The notes under the pieces: generated by a model
The model's database searches: none
Told to the model about the DNA's origin: nothing
What the model saw: the letters and a program-made list of their open reading frames with translations, nothing else
Translations under genes and position numbers: made by a program
Origin: Firmicutes bacterium CAG:170
Lineage (GTDB): Bacteria > Bacillota > Clostridia > Oscillospirales > Oscillospiraceae
Direction: 5' to 3'
Length of the DNA stretch: 29,744 nucleotides
Assembly: GCA_000436735.1 (NCBI GenBank)
Contig: FR887059.1
Location: 1-29,744, forward strand
Part shown: piece after piece, positions 1 through 7,930 of the stretch
Layout: the number at the start of each line of letters is the position of its first letter
How positions within the stretch are numbered: the stretch's first letter is position 1

Positions 1-1167
1 ATCGATGATGCGGCAGCCGATCACGCCCGCCGCGTTGCAGCCGAAGCCCATGCAGGCCGTCAGTGCCTGCTTGCCGCAGCCGCCGCAGCGGCTCAGGCCG
101 TGATCCATCAGGAGCGCCAGACGCGGCAGATAGCCGGAATCCTCGAGCAGCGTAAAGAGCGGAAAGAAGATCGCCGCCGGAGGCAGCATCACCGACACGA
201 CTCTTCCGGTCGTCGCAAGCACGCCGTCCAAAAGCGGAGCGGCCAGCCATCGCGGGAGCCTTGCCGCCTCCGACGCCTGCCAGAGCAGCGCGCACAGCGC
301 GTCAAAGCCGCGCTCCAAAAGCGCCGACGGCGCATTTGCGCCGCGCACCGTCAGCCAGAACACCAGAAGCAGCAGCGCCGCAACGCTCAGCCAGCCCGTC
401 AGCCGCCCCGTCAGGAAACGGTCCATGCGGGCCTGTCGCGCGGCGTAGGCGCTTCTCTGCGGCGTCTGCACCACGCGCGAGGCGATCTCCTCCGCACGAT
501 GTACAATGCGCTCCTGCGCGGTCTGCGCCGTTCTCGACGCTTCCTCCGATCCAGCCTCCGACTCTTCAAAAGCGCCGCAGCGGCGCGGTCTCGGGCTTTC
601 AAAGCCATCCGTCACATTGCGGATGCGCTCCAGCAGCGCGTCAAGCCCTTCGCGGCGGCCCGCCGCCGTCCCCACGACCGGGACGCCCAGCTCCCGTTCC
701 AGCGCATGCAGATCGATCTCGATCTGCATTTTTTCTGCCTCGTCAAGCAGATTCACGCAGACGATCAGCTGCGTCGTCAGCTCCATCAGCTGCAAAACCA
801 GATGCAGATTCCGTTCGAGACAGGTCGCGTCGCACACCGCAACCACGCACTGCGCCTGCCCGCTGCGGATGAACTCCGCCGCCACCCGCTCCTCCTCCGA
901 GCAGCCGGTGAGCGCGTAGGTACCCGGCAGATCGATCAGCACATACCGCTGCGCCTTGTATTCAAGCGATCCCTCCGCAACGGCGACCGTTTTCCCCGGC
1001 CAGTTTCCGGTGTGCTGCTTCCGTCCGGTCAGCGCGTTGAAGATCGTGCTCTTTCCGACATTCGGGTTTCCGGCCAACGCAAGAACGCGCGCCTGCGCGT
1101 CATAGCCCCCGAAAACTCCGGTCTCCCCCGCCGCACCTCTGCCGACCGACTGCGCCGTCAGTCCCAT
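1..1167 (-). CDS. feoB: Ferrous iron transport protein B, FeoB (3' end outside window)
   Basis: Inner-membrane Fe2+ permease with an N-terminal GTPase domain. The minus frame stays open from ATG 1167 to the window edge (389 codons seen; the family usually has about 650-750). G motifs are readable: G1 GNPNVGKS (residues 33-40), G2 Thr60 in GNWPGKT, G3 DLPG (79-82) and G4 NLLD (139-142). They are followed by a helical region and by the transmembrane core with the Cys-rich stretch CGGCGKQ and the family signature MGFGCNAAGV. About 27 residues precede the G domain, a short extension. The start overlaps the end of feoA by 10 nt, as expected for a translationally coupled feoAB operon. The C-terminal half of the permease lies beyond position 1, so an intact gene cannot be confirmed. 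Confidence 0.95.
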   Translation of the reverse strand, partial: MGLTAQSVGRGAAGETGVFGGYDAQARVLALAGNPNVGKSTIFNALTGRKQHTGNWPGKTVAVAEGSLEYKAQRYVLIDLPGTYALTGCSEEERVAAEFIRSGQAQCVVAVCDATCLERNLHLVLQLMELTTQLIVCVNLLDEAEKMQIEIDLHALERELGVPVVGTAAGRREGLDALLERIRNVTDGFESPRPRRCGAFEESEAGSEEASRTAQTAQERIVHRAEEIASRVVQTPQRSAYAARQARMDRFLTGRLTGWLSVAALLLLVFWLTVRGANAPSALLERGFDALCALLWQASEAARLPRWLAAPLLDGVLATTGRVVSVMLPPAAIFFPLFTLLEDSGYLPRLALLMDHGLSRCGGCGKQALTACMGFGCNAAGVIGCRIID

Positions 1168-1409
1168 GGCGCTTCCGGCCTGACCGTGATCTTCTCCGCG
1201 TCTTTCCGCCGGATGGCGACGGACGCACCGCGGATCTCATAGACGATCGGACTGCCGGACGGCGCGCGCATCCGGCAGCGTACCGCCGTCCCCGGAAGCA
1301 GCCCCAGCTCCGTCAGCCTTCCCGTGAGCTGCGCGCCGGTCTCCAGCGCCGCGACCCGCGCACATTCGCCGTCCGTCAGCTCGCACAGCTTTTTTCTGGA
1401 TCCATTCAT
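1158..1409 (-). CDS. feoA: Ferrous iron transport protein A, FeoA
   Basis: Small SH3-like cytosolic partner of FeoB, 83 aa, the usual FeoA size (about 75-85). Family hallmarks are the L-T-E-L-G-L-L-P-G-T turn, then a strand with SGSPIVYEIRG, and A-I-R-R-K-D-A close to the C-terminus. I chose ATG 1409 because GGAAGG lies 10 nt upstream; the open frame runs further up to 1520, but that part does not resemble FeoA and crosses the hairpin at 1477-1504. It overlaps feoB by 10 nt. No convincing Fur or DtxR box was recognised upstream. Confidence 0.93.
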   Translation of the reverse strand: MNGSRKKLCELTDGECARVAALETGAQLTGRLTELGLLPGTAVRCRMRAPSGSPIVYEIRGASVAIRRKDAEKITVRPEAPWD

Positions 1410-1476
1410 GACCGCACATCCTTCCGTGTGGCATTTTTCGCTCTCACGCTCAGGATATTCCGCCTGGAGGCAAAAT

Positions 1477-1504
1477 GTGAGGCCGGACAAATGTCCGGCC
1501 TCAC
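1477..1504 (-). terminator. Perfect hairpin between lipoprotein gene and feoA
   Basis: The arms GTGAGGCCGGACA and TGTCCGGCCTCAC are exact complements (13 bp) around a 2-nt centre. On the minus strand the hairpin is followed by ATTTTG, a short T-run. It probably terminates the lipoprotein transcript ahead of feoA, but the weak T-run leaves an attenuator role open. Confidence 0.6.
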
Positions 1505-1573
1505 GGCTTATGCTGTTCAATTTTTCACTTCGTCCTACGCGCGAGGCCTATGCGCTCAGCTCACGCCCCATGA

Positions 1574-3052
1574 CTATGCGATCTCCCAGAACAGATCCAT
1601 CATTTTGACGGTGTTGTCCGCGTGGGCAAATACGATATGCAGCGACTGCCCGCCGACCGTATTCAACGCCAGCGAATAAAAGCTGTTTGCGACAAATTGC
1701 AGATATGCATAGTCCATATCGCTGTGATCGTAGCCGTAAACCGCCTGATATTCCGCGCCGTTCAGCGTCACGCCTCTGTCCGGCATCCGCGCAAGCACGC
1801 TCTGCATGGAGTCGCCCAGCCGGATGCCGCGCGCGGCGGGCAGCTCCGCCGTCTTGTTCAGGTCGGTGTCCTCCGCAAAGCGGAAGGAAACGCTGCTGAG
1901 ACGGCGGACATAGCTCTCGTCGATGCTGCAATAATATCTCACGCCCTGCTTTTCCAGCGCGGGCAGACAATCCGTATTGACCGGAACGACTGCCGCGTCC
2001 GTGCCCAGAAGCTCCAGAAGCGTGTTGTAGTCCATGCCCATCTGCACGCCGTTTTCAAGCGTCATTTCCGCATCCGAGACCGGAAGGCTTTCGTCGCCCA
2101 GCTCGGCGGCGGGCTTTTCAAAGGTGCTTGCCGTCATGGAAACGCTTTCGCCGTCGGCGTCAATATACTCCACCCGTCCGTAGCCGCTGCAAAGCGACTG
2201 CTTTTCCGCTTCGCCTGGCGTATAGCGGAGCGTGCCCGTCTTGCCGTTCTCGCCCTCGGATGTGAACGTCAGCGTGACTTCGCCGCTGTCCTCCTGTGTG
2301 AGCGTCCAGCGCGTTTCCGTGCCGGAGAAGCCCTCCAGCGGCCAGAGCTGCGCGTTCGGGAAAGAATGATCGGCAAGCCACTGCACCTTCCCGCTCAGGA
2401 CTGCGCCGAATATTCTCCGTGCGTTGACCAGCACGCCATAGTTGACGGGCGCTTCACAGGCCGTCGCGTCCAACCGCAGCTCCGGGATCGCCTCCCATGC
2501 GGCCCGCATCATACTGCCGCCGCGCGGCGCGTGCTCCGCGATCCAGTCCGCGCCGTCCATGCGGTAATGGGCGGAATAGAACTGGAACATGCCCGCAAGT
2601 CTTTCCCACAGATAGCTGTAGTCAAGCTCCTTTTCCCAGTGGGCGGGGTCGTCCTGCACCAGTTCCTCCACAAGCCGGAACAGCACCGCCGCCTCGCACT
2701 CGTCCGAACAGAGCGCGTCGCGCTCCTCCTCCGGACGCGCAAGGAGCCGCCGCATGGCCTCGGCGGCTGCTTCCTCCGGATGCGCGAAAAGCGCTTCCTT
2801 TTCCGCGTCGCCGCCCGTTTGCAAATACGCCTCCAGGAGCGCGCCGACATCCGGCTGCGGCTCCGGTTCCTCTTCGCTCTCCGGCTCCTCCGGAACGGTG
2901 GACTCGTCCGGCTCGGAAGCCGGAGGCTGCTCATCGGTCTGCGCCGGGACCAGCGGCGCGGCTGGGCCAATCTCTTCTTCCGCGCAGCCCGCAAGCAGCG
3001 CGGCCAGCGCCATTGATACCAGCAGCACCGTCAGAATTCTCTTTTTCCGCAT
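1574..3052 (-). CDS. Large lipoprotein of unknown function
   Basis: Predicted secreted lipoprotein of 492 aa. ATG 3052 is preferred over the in-frame ATG 3067 because GGAGG sits 8 nt before it. The N-terminus has RKKR, a hydrophobic stretch and the lipobox LLAGC (Cys23 would be lipidated), then a linker rich in Pro, Glu and Ser (about residues 24-68). Next comes an Ala/Glu-rich helical part (about 69-175) and a mixed alpha/beta region. Near the C-terminus two segments, around residues 335-350 (NGVQMGMDYNTLLELLG) and 408-425 (RGIRLGDSMQSVLARMPD), look like a degenerate repeat of a BamE-like G-hydrophobic-x-hydrophobic-G turn followed by a helix; this is my reading, not a confirmed domain. It lies 48 nt downstream of the YfcE-like gene, probably in the same transcript. 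The ligand is unknown. Confidence 0.85.
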   Translation of the reverse strand: MRKKRILTVLLVSMALAALLAGCAEEEIGPAAPLVPAQTDEQPPASEPDESTVPEEPESEEEPEPQPDVGALLEAYLQTGGDAEKEALFAHPEEAAAEAMRRLLARPEEERDALCSDECEAAVLFRLVEELVQDDPAHWEKELDYSYLWERLAGMFQFYSAHYRMDGADWIAEHAPRGGSMMRAAWEAIPELRLDATACEAPVNYGVLVNARRIFGAVLSGKVQWLADHSFPNAQLWPLEGFSGTETRWTLTQEDSGEVTLTFTSEGENGKTGTLRYTPGEAEKQSLCSGYGRVEYIDADGESVSMTASTFEKPAAELGDESLPVSDAEMTLENGVQMGMDYNTLLELLGTDAAVVPVNTDCLPALEKQGVRYYCSIDESYVRRLSSVSFRFAEDTDLNKTAELPAARGIRLGDSMQSVLARMPDRGVTLNGAEYQAVYGYDHSDMDYAYLQFVANSFYSLALNTVGGQSLHIVFAHADNTVKMMDLFWEIA

Positions 3053-3100
3053 GGCGTTTTCCTCCATTTCGCGGCCCTCGGCCGTCCGCAGCGCTCCGGC

Positions 3101-3646
3101 TTACAGCGAAAAGCGCTGATATTCCTCGCCGGTCAGAAGCTCCTTCCAGACAAACGCGCCGTTTTCGTAGATCATATAGCTGTGCGCCGAGCCGTTTTTC
3201 GGGATGGAGACCGAGCCGGGATTGAGATAGGTAAAATCGCCGCAGTCCTCACACGCGGGGATATGCGTATGCCCGTGCAGCAGGATATCGCCCTTTTGGA
3301 ACGACAGCGGATGCGCCTTGTTGATCACATGCCCATGCGTCAGATAGGCCGCCCTTCCCTCCAGCAGCAGGAAGCCATAGTCGGCCAGCACTGGGAAATC
3401 CAGCACCATCTGATCGACCTCGCAGTCGCAGTTTCCGCGCACGCAGAGGATCTCCGCCGCATGCGGATTGAGCATGGCAAGGACCTCCTTCGGCGCGTAG
3501 CGCTCCGGCAGGTCGTTGCGCGGGCCGTGATAGAGAATGTCCCCCAGCAGAATCAGGCGCTCCGCGCCCTCCTTCGCATAGCGCTCCAGCAGTTTTTCCG
3601 TATAAAATGCCGACCCGTGCAGGTCGGAGGCAATGAGAAGCTTCAT
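3101..3646 (-). CDS. yfcE: YfcE-type metallophosphodiesterase
   Basis: Calcineurin-like phosphoesterase of the YfcE/MJ0936 family, 181 aa against 184 in E. coli YfcE. These enzymes use two divalent metals to hydrolyse phosphodiesters; the physiological substrate is uncertain. Metal-ligand motifs appear in the family order: D8-x-H10-G (SDLHG), G35-D36, G71-N72-C73-D74, T103-H104-G-H106 and H124-G-H126-T-H128. ATG 3646 follows AAAGGAG with a 7-nt spacing. It is divergent from the response regulator gene and heads a likely two-gene unit with the downstream lipoprotein. Confidence 0.92.
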   Translation of the reverse strand: MKLLIASDLHGSAFYTEKLLERYAKEGAERLILLGDILYHGPRNDLPERYAPKEVLAMLNPHAAEILCVRGNCDCEVDQMVLDFPVLADYGFLLLEGRAAYLTHGHVINKAHPLSFQKGDILLHGHTHIPACEDCGDFTYLNPGSVSIPKNGSAHSYMIYENGAFVWKELLTGEEYQRFSL

Positions 3647-3679
3647 GATCGTGCTCCTTTTGCAGAATAAGATGATTAT

Positions 3680-3708
3680 ATTTTACCGCAAACCACCGCA
3701 AATGAAAA
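3680..3708 (-). promoter_or_regulatory. Candidate promoter of the yfcE-lipoprotein unit
   Basis: On the minus strand there is TTTTCA, a 17-bp spacer and TAAAAT, about 34 nt before the yfcE ATG. An overlapping TATAAT at 3675-3680 is an alternative -10. The spacer consists largely of a direct repeat of TTTGCGGT (see findings). Confidence 0.5.
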
Positions 3709-3745
3709 CCCCTCCGGGAAAATCAAATCTTAATATTTTTTCCCA

Positions 3746-3774
3746 TTGTATCTTCATCTTTCATCCGATATGAT
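3746..3774 (+). promoter_or_regulatory. Promoter of the two-component operon
   Basis: TTGTAT (3746-3751), a 17-bp spacer and TATGAT (3769-3774). Transcription would start near 3781, downstream of the alternative GTG codon at 3777. This supports ATG 3795 as the regulator start. Confidence 0.7.
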
Positions 3775-3794
3775 AGGTGCGAGAGGTGAGGAGC

Positions 3795-4490
3795 ATGTGC
3801 CATGTACTGGTCTGCGACGATGAAAGGGATATCGTTGCGGCGCTGAAAATCTATCTGGAGGCCGACGGATATCACGTCCTGACGGCGTCCAACGGCCGCG
3901 AGGCTCTGGAGGTCTGCGGAAAGGAGAAGGTCGATCTGATCCTGCTGGACATCATGATGCCTGGCATGGACGGCATTACCGCCATGTCCCGTCTGCGGGA
4001 ATTCTCCAACGTCCCCATCATTCTGCTCACGGCCAAATCCGAGGATACGGACAAGGTCCTGGGTCTGAACGTCGGCGCGGACGACTATATCACGAAGCCC
4101 TTCAATCCCGTGGAGGTACTGGCGCGCGTGCGGTCGCAGCTGCGGCGGTATTTGCAGCTCGGCGGCTCCGCCCCGAAGCCGGCCGTTCTGCGCATCGGCG
4201 GCGTTGAGCTGGACGACAATGCCAAAACCGTCACTCTGGACGGTGAGCCGGTCGCGCTGACGCCGAAGGAATACGACATTCTGCATTTCCTGATGCAAAA
4301 TCCCGGCAAGGTGTTCTCCCCCGCCGAGATCTACCGCACGGTTTGGGCTGAGCTTCCGCTCAACGCTGACAATGCCCTTGCCGTCCACATTCGCCACATC
4401 CGTGAAAAAATCGAGATCAACCCCGCTGACCCGCGCTACATCAAGGTCGTGTGGGGCAAGGGCTACAAAATGGAGGCTGATACAAAGTGA
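3795..4490 (+). CDS. OmpR/VanR-family response regulator
   Basis: DNA-binding response regulator of 231 aa. The receiver domain (about residues 1-118) has the acidic pair D8-D9, the phospho-acceptor D52 in LLDIMMPGMDG, T79 and the conserved K101 in TKPF. The C-terminal winged-helix domain (about 135-231) carries ALTPKEYDILHFL, the recognition-helix region with VHIRHIREKIE and the terminal GKGYKME typical of OmpR/PhoB regulators. The start is set by AGAGGTGA about 6 nt upstream and by the promoter position. Its stop overlaps the kinase start by 4 nt (GTGA), so regulator and sensor are translationally coupled. The closest relatives by eye are VanR-like regulators of Clostridia; the target genes are unknown, the lipoprotein at 6811 being one candidate. 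Confidence 0.95.
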   Translation: MCHVLVCDDERDIVAALKIYLEADGYHVLTASNGREALEVCGKEKVDLILLDIMMPGMDGITAMSRLREFSNVPIILLTAKSEDTDKVLGLNVGADDYITKPFNPVEVLARVRSQLRRYLQLGGSAPKPAVLRIGGVELDDNAKTVTLDGEPVALTPKEYDILHFLMQNPGKVFSPAEIYRTVWAELPLNADNALAVHIRHIREKIEINPADPRYIKVVWGKGYKMEADTK

Positions 4491-6604
4491 AAAAGCTACA
4501 AAACAGGCTGTGGGCAAAGCTGCTGGCCGGTTTTCTGCTGATCGTGTTTGCATTCAGTGCGCTCGCTGCCGGACTCGCAGGTGCCATGCTGGCTGCGTCC
4601 GGCGTTTATGACGACGGCGGCACAGCGAAGATCGACACGCTCTTTGCAGACATAAGCCCCTCGCTTGACGCGGCCATGAGCGACGCGCTGCGCTATTACC
4701 GGCTCTACCGCAGCCATTCGGAGACGCCGGATGCCTACGATCCGCAGTGGGAGGAGCCGTATCTCCACCGCTTCGCCCCCGAAAACTCCAATTTCTATTT
4801 TGCCGTATACGATGCGCAGGGCACGCTCGTCTTTTCCGGCGGCGCCGGTGAGACGCTGAAAAACGGAAAGACCGATTTTGCCGCAAGCCGCTATCGCTGC
4901 CAGCAGAGCACAGTGTTTGACGTGCAGACGGACCGCCGCGCCGTCAGCAAGCGCGTCATCATCGAAGGCGATGAGAATTTCTGGAATTATATCAACGAGC
5001 AATATTTACGCGAGGACACCTCCGGCTTCCGCTATGAGATCGTGGAGGAAACCGAGCGCGGCATCACCGCCGACGTCAGCTATGACGAGTTCCGCATCGA
5101 GCTTTACACCCTTGTGGGCTATGTGCGCGAAAACATGACGGCTGATGACAGCCTGCGGCAGGAATACCAGCTCCTGAGCTGGGCCGTGTCGCACCGCGTC
5201 CTTCTGATCGTGCTCGCTGCACTCGGGGTCGTCGGTATGCTGGCGATGTTCGTGTTCCTGATGTATGCCGCCGGACACGCCGCCGGGTATGAGGGCATCC
5301 ATCTCAATTGGTTTGACCGCATTCCGCTCGATGTTCTGACGCTGCTCTATCTGCTCCCGCTCCTGTTCGGGGTCAGGCTGTTAAACCTCATCAGCTTCCC
5401 AAGCGACACCGGCAGCATGCTGGTTTTGCAGGCTGCGCTGGTTGCCGCATACCTCATCTGCGGCCTTTCGCTGCTGCTTTCCTATGCCTCGACGCTTGCC
5501 TCGCGCATCAAGGCGGGCACATGGTATCAAAACACCGTCATCTGGCGCGTTCTGACATTCCTCTGGCGTGTGCTCTGCCGCCTCGGGCGGACGGTGCGCT
5601 ATCTCTGCCGCAACCTGCCGCTTTACTGGAGGTCGGCGCTCGTCTGGGCCGGGCTGTGTTTCATCGAGCTGATCTTCATCATGATCACCGGCTGCACCGG
5701 TTCGTTCTTCGTGTGGTGGCTCATCGGGCGCGTGCTCCTTACAGCGCCGCTTATTCTGGCCGTTATCAACATGAAAAAGCTCCGCGACGGCGGAGAAAAG
5801 CTCGCCTCCGGCGCGCTCACCAGTCAGATCGACACGTCGCGTATGTTCTGGGAGTTCAAGCGCCACGCGGAAAACCTCAATTCCATCGCCGACGGGATGC
5901 AGAAGGCCGTGGAGCAGCAGATGCGCTCCGAGCGGCTAAAAACGGAGCTGATCACGAACGTATCCCATGACATCAAGACCCCGCTGACCTCGATCGTGAG
6001 CTACGTTGATCTGCTCAAGAAGGAAAAAATGCCGTCCGACGCGGCGCAGCAGTATCTCGACGTACTCGACCGGCAGTCCGCGCGGCTGAAAAAGCTGACG
6101 GAGGATCTGGTCGAGGCTTCGAAGGCCTCCACCGGCAACCTCTCCTGCACGCTTGAGCCGACAGACGTCAACGTCCTGCTCGGGCAGGTCATGGGCGAAT
6201 ATGAGGGCAAGCTGGAGGCCGGTCAGCTGGAGCCAATCGTGCTGGAGGACCCCTCCTCGCCGAAGATCCTGGCCGACGGGCGGCTGCTCTGGCGCGTGTT
6301 TGATAACCTCTTAAGCAACATCTGCAAATACGCCATGCCCGGAACGCGCGTCTATCTTTCCAGCGCTGTGGAAAACGGCAAGGTCGTGATCTGCTTCAAG
6401 AACATTTCGCGCAGTGCGCTCAATATCTCCGCCGACGAGCTGATGGAGCGCTTTGTGCGCGGCGACAGCTCCCGGAATACGGAGGGCAGCGGTCTCGGCC
6501 TGTCCATCGCGCAAAGCCTGACCTCGCTTCAGCAGGGCACGTTCGCGCTGAGCGTGGACGGCGATCTGTTCAAGGCGTCCGTCACCTTTGACGCGCTTTC
6601 CTGA
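4487..6604 (+). CDS. Multi-pass membrane sensor histidine kinase
   Basis: Sensor kinase partner of the preceding regulator, 705 aa, starting at a GTG that overlaps the regulator stop. One N-terminal helix (about 13-36) is followed by an extracytoplasmic domain of about 200 residues (37-236). Further membrane helices lie near 237-262, 280-302, 311-334, 384-402 and 407-428. A HAMP-like linker (about 430-480) leads to the H box NVSHDIKTPLTS with His494. The ATPase domain has the N box F-D-N-L-L-S-N (605-611) and GSGLGLSIA (667-675). The usual D-x-G-x-G of the G1 box is replaced by FKNIS (637-641), a form I associate with other VanS-like clostridial kinases. Five or six transmembrane segments are more than the usual two, so sensing may occur within the membrane. 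The signal is unknown. Confidence 0.93.
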   Translation: MKKLQNRLWAKLLAGFLLIVFAFSALAAGLAGAMLAASGVYDDGGTAKIDTLFADISPSLDAAMSDALRYYRLYRSHSETPDAYDPQWEEPYLHRFAPENSNFYFAVYDAQGTLVFSGGAGETLKNGKTDFAASRYRCQQSTVFDVQTDRRAVSKRVIIEGDENFWNYINEQYLREDTSGFRYEIVEETERGITADVSYDEFRIELYTLVGYVRENMTADDSLRQEYQLLSWAVSHRVLLIVLAALGVVGMLAMFVFLMYAAGHAAGYEGIHLNWFDRIPLDVLTLLYLLPLLFGVRLLNLISFPSDTGSMLVLQAALVAAYLICGLSLLLSYASTLASRIKAGTWYQNTVIWRVLTFLWRVLCRLGRTVRYLCRNLPLYWRSALVWAGLCFIELIFIMITGCTGSFFVWWLIGRVLLTAPLILAVINMKKLRDGGEKLASGALTSQIDTSRMFWEFKRHAENLNSIADGMQKAVEQQMRSERLKTELITNVSHDIKTPLTSIVSYVDLLKKEKMPSDAAQQYLDVLDRQSARLKKLTEDLVEASKASTGNLSCTLEPTDVNVLLGQVMGEYEGKLEAGQLEPIVLEDPSSPKILADGRLLWRVFDNLLSNICKYAMPGTRVYLSSAVENGKVVICFKNISRSALNISADELMERFVRGDSSRNTEGSGLGLSIAQSLTSLQQGTFALSVDGDLFKASVTFDALS

Positions 6605-6613
6605 TACTCCCCA

Positions 6614-6645
6614 TGTCCGGCGGGCGCTGCCCGCCGGACATTTCT
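6614..6645 (+). terminator. Intrinsic terminator of the two-component operon
   Basis: Perfect 12-bp stem (TGTCCGGCGGGC against GCCCGCCGGACA, loop GCT) beginning 10 nt after the kinase stop and followed by TTTCT. Confidence 0.8.
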
Positions 6646-6675
6646 GAATTCTTTCTGAATTTCCGCCCTGCCGCA

Positions 6676-6704
6676 TTGACAGGGATTCCCGTTTCGACTA
6701 GAAT
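6676..6704 (+). promoter_or_regulatory. Strong vegetative promoter before leader ORF and lipoprotein
   Basis: Consensus TTGACA (6676-6681), a 17-bp spacer and TAGAAT (6699-6704). Transcription should begin near 6711, leaving a leader of about 100 nt before the lipoprotein. Confidence 0.85.
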
Positions 6705-6730
6705 ATTGGTTACAGAAAGGAAACAAACCC

Positions 6731-6814
6731 ATGCGCAGCGTCTGCGCATACGAACGGCGGCAGCCTCGCCAACACGGCCTGTGCCGCCGCCATAGAAAGA
6801 AAGGTATTTTATGA
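6731..6814 (+). CDS. Possible 27-aa Arg-rich leader peptide
   Basis: Short ORF inside the leader. ATG 6731 is preceded by AGAAAGG at a 10-nt spacing, and the stop TGA (6812-6814) lies inside the ATGATG start of the lipoprotein, so the two would be translationally coupled. The peptide begins MRSVCAYERR and has about eight Arg in 27 residues, including two consecutive pairs (CGG CGG and CGC CGC), plus two Cys. Its start codon is buried in a perfect 8-bp stem (6731-6749), and a second stem pairs 6755-6762 with 6782-6789. A regulatory leader or stalling peptide is inferred; nothing proves it is translated. Confidence 0.4.
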   Translation: MRSVCAYERRQPRQHGLCRRHRKKGIL

Positions 6815-7800
6815 TGAAAAACAAGTTTGCAAAAAAGCTTCTTGCATTCGTGCTGACCGGCGCGATGCTGCTGGCTCTCGCCGCCTGCACCAAAACACCG
6901 CAGGAGCCGGAAACACCCGCCGTTCAGCCCTCCGAGCCGGAGACGCCTGTAACGCCAGAGGAACCGTCTCCCGCCGAATCGCCCGCAGAGCCGGAGGAGC
7001 CCGTGCCCGCACAGCCGGAGCAGCCGTCTGACCCGGAGCCGGAAGCGCCCAAGCTGGCGACCGACGAAGAGCTTCTGCGTCTGGTCGAGATGCAGGACAC
7101 CGACCGGCCCGCACAGACGCCCTTCCTGATCTCGCGCACCGACAGCGACAGCTCCGTGGTATTCCGTGTGGAGTTCCGCTCCGCTTCCGGCTGGCTGCTC
7201 TACGGTGCAAAGGAATATGAGGCCAGCTTCAACGACGATGGCGGCCATCTGGTCTCCACGATGTGGCTTTCCACCTATGACACGCCGCAGCTCTCCGCGC
7301 AGGCGACCGATCCGGAGGCTCTCATGTCGCTGGTCATCAATATGGAGGTCGGTATGCTCGGCGAACACGGCTTCAACTTCTCCGATCCCAGCGAATTTAC
7401 CTCCGACGAGCTTTACACGGCGTATCTTCTCCTTGCAGCGGAGGAAGAGCTTCAGGCACGCTACAACGAGGCGGAGCAGAAATATTTTATCTCCACGCGC
7501 CACATTACCGCCGTCCTTGACCGCTATTTCAAGGACTACAGCTTCGATATCACGCAGTGCAGCCAGTACGATGCCACCTTTGACGGCATCGTCACGAGCA
7601 CGGTCAGCGGCTTCGGCGGCAACCGCTTCATGAAGATCCTGAACGTCTCCCCGAAGGAGGGTACCTTGGAGGTACGCTTCGACGCCGACTTCTACGCGGA
7701 CGAGACTGAAAAGGACGTTACCATGCAGAAGTCCTATACCATCGAATTTTACGACGACGGATATTACTACCTATCCGCGATGGAGTTTGTTGTCAACTGA
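6811..7800 (+). CDS. Lipoprotein with Pro/Glu-rich linker, unknown function
   Basis: Predicted lipoprotein of 329 aa (328 if the second of two tandem ATGs is used). KNKFAKK, a hydrophobic stretch and the lipobox LALAAC place the lipidated Cys at residue 26. Residues 27-80 are a low-complexity spacer of repeated P-x-x-P-E units, probably spanning the cell wall. The folded part (about 81-329) mixes helix and strand and ends in strand-rich sequence with EIGF-like aromatic-acidic patches such as EFYDDGYYYLS. No family was recognised. AAAGG lies 6 nt before ATG. It follows the two-component operon but has its own promoter and terminator, so co-regulation is only an inference. The same lipobox-plus-linker design occurs in the lipoprotein at 1574-3052. 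Confidence 0.85.
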   Translation: MMKNKFAKKLLAFVLTGAMLLALAACTKTPQEPETPAVQPSEPETPVTPEEPSPAESPAEPEEPVPAQPEQPSDPEPEAPKLATDEELLRLVEMQDTDRPAQTPFLISRTDSDSSVVFRVEFRSASGWLLYGAKEYEASFNDDGGHLVSTMWLSTYDTPQLSAQATDPEALMSLVINMEVGMLGEHGFNFSDPSEFTSDELYTAYLLLAAEEELQARYNEAEQKYFISTRHITAVLDRYFKDYSFDITQCSQYDATFDGIVTSTVSGFGGNRFMKILNVSPKEGTLEVRFDADFYADETEKDVTMQKSYTIEFYDDGYYYLSAMEFVVN

Positions 7801-7822
7801 ATCGTTTTCGACACACGGACAC

Positions 7823-7855
7823 CGGAGCCAGCCGACGCGGCTGGCTCCGTTTTCT
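7823..7855 (+). terminator. Intrinsic terminator of the 6811 lipoprotein gene
   Basis: Perfect 11-bp stem CGGAGCCAGCC against GGCTGGCTCCG with loop GACGC, followed by TTTTCT, 22 nt after the stop codon. Confidence 0.85.
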
Positions 7856-7896
7856 ATAAATTCACGAAATGTTCACGATTTTGCTTGAAAATGGGC

Positions 7897-7925
7897 TTGA
7901 CTCTTGCCATGGTTTGCGCTAATAT
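7897..7925 (+). promoter_or_regulatory. Promoter of psuK-psuG
   Basis: TTGACT (7897-7902), a 17-bp spacer and TAATAT (7920-7925). Upstream of the -35 box TTCACGA occurs twice (7861-7867 and 7872-7878, 11 bp apart, about one helical turn). Confidence 0.85.
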
Positions 7926-7930
7926 GTGTT

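Noticed and set aside
1410..1476. Fur or DtxR box before feoA
   Set aside because: No 19-bp palindrome matching either consensus could be read; only short GC-rich repeats are present.
1622..3016. Long plus-strand frame of 464 codons
   Set aside because: Antisense to the lipoprotein gene, Arg/Ala/His-rich like other shadow frames, and no ribosome site. The lipobox and linker of the minus-strand product are clear.
3777..3794. GTG 3777 as start of the response regulator
   Set aside because: It lies upstream of the expected transcription start and lacks its own Shine-Dalgarno; ATG 3795 has AGAGGTGA correctly spaced.
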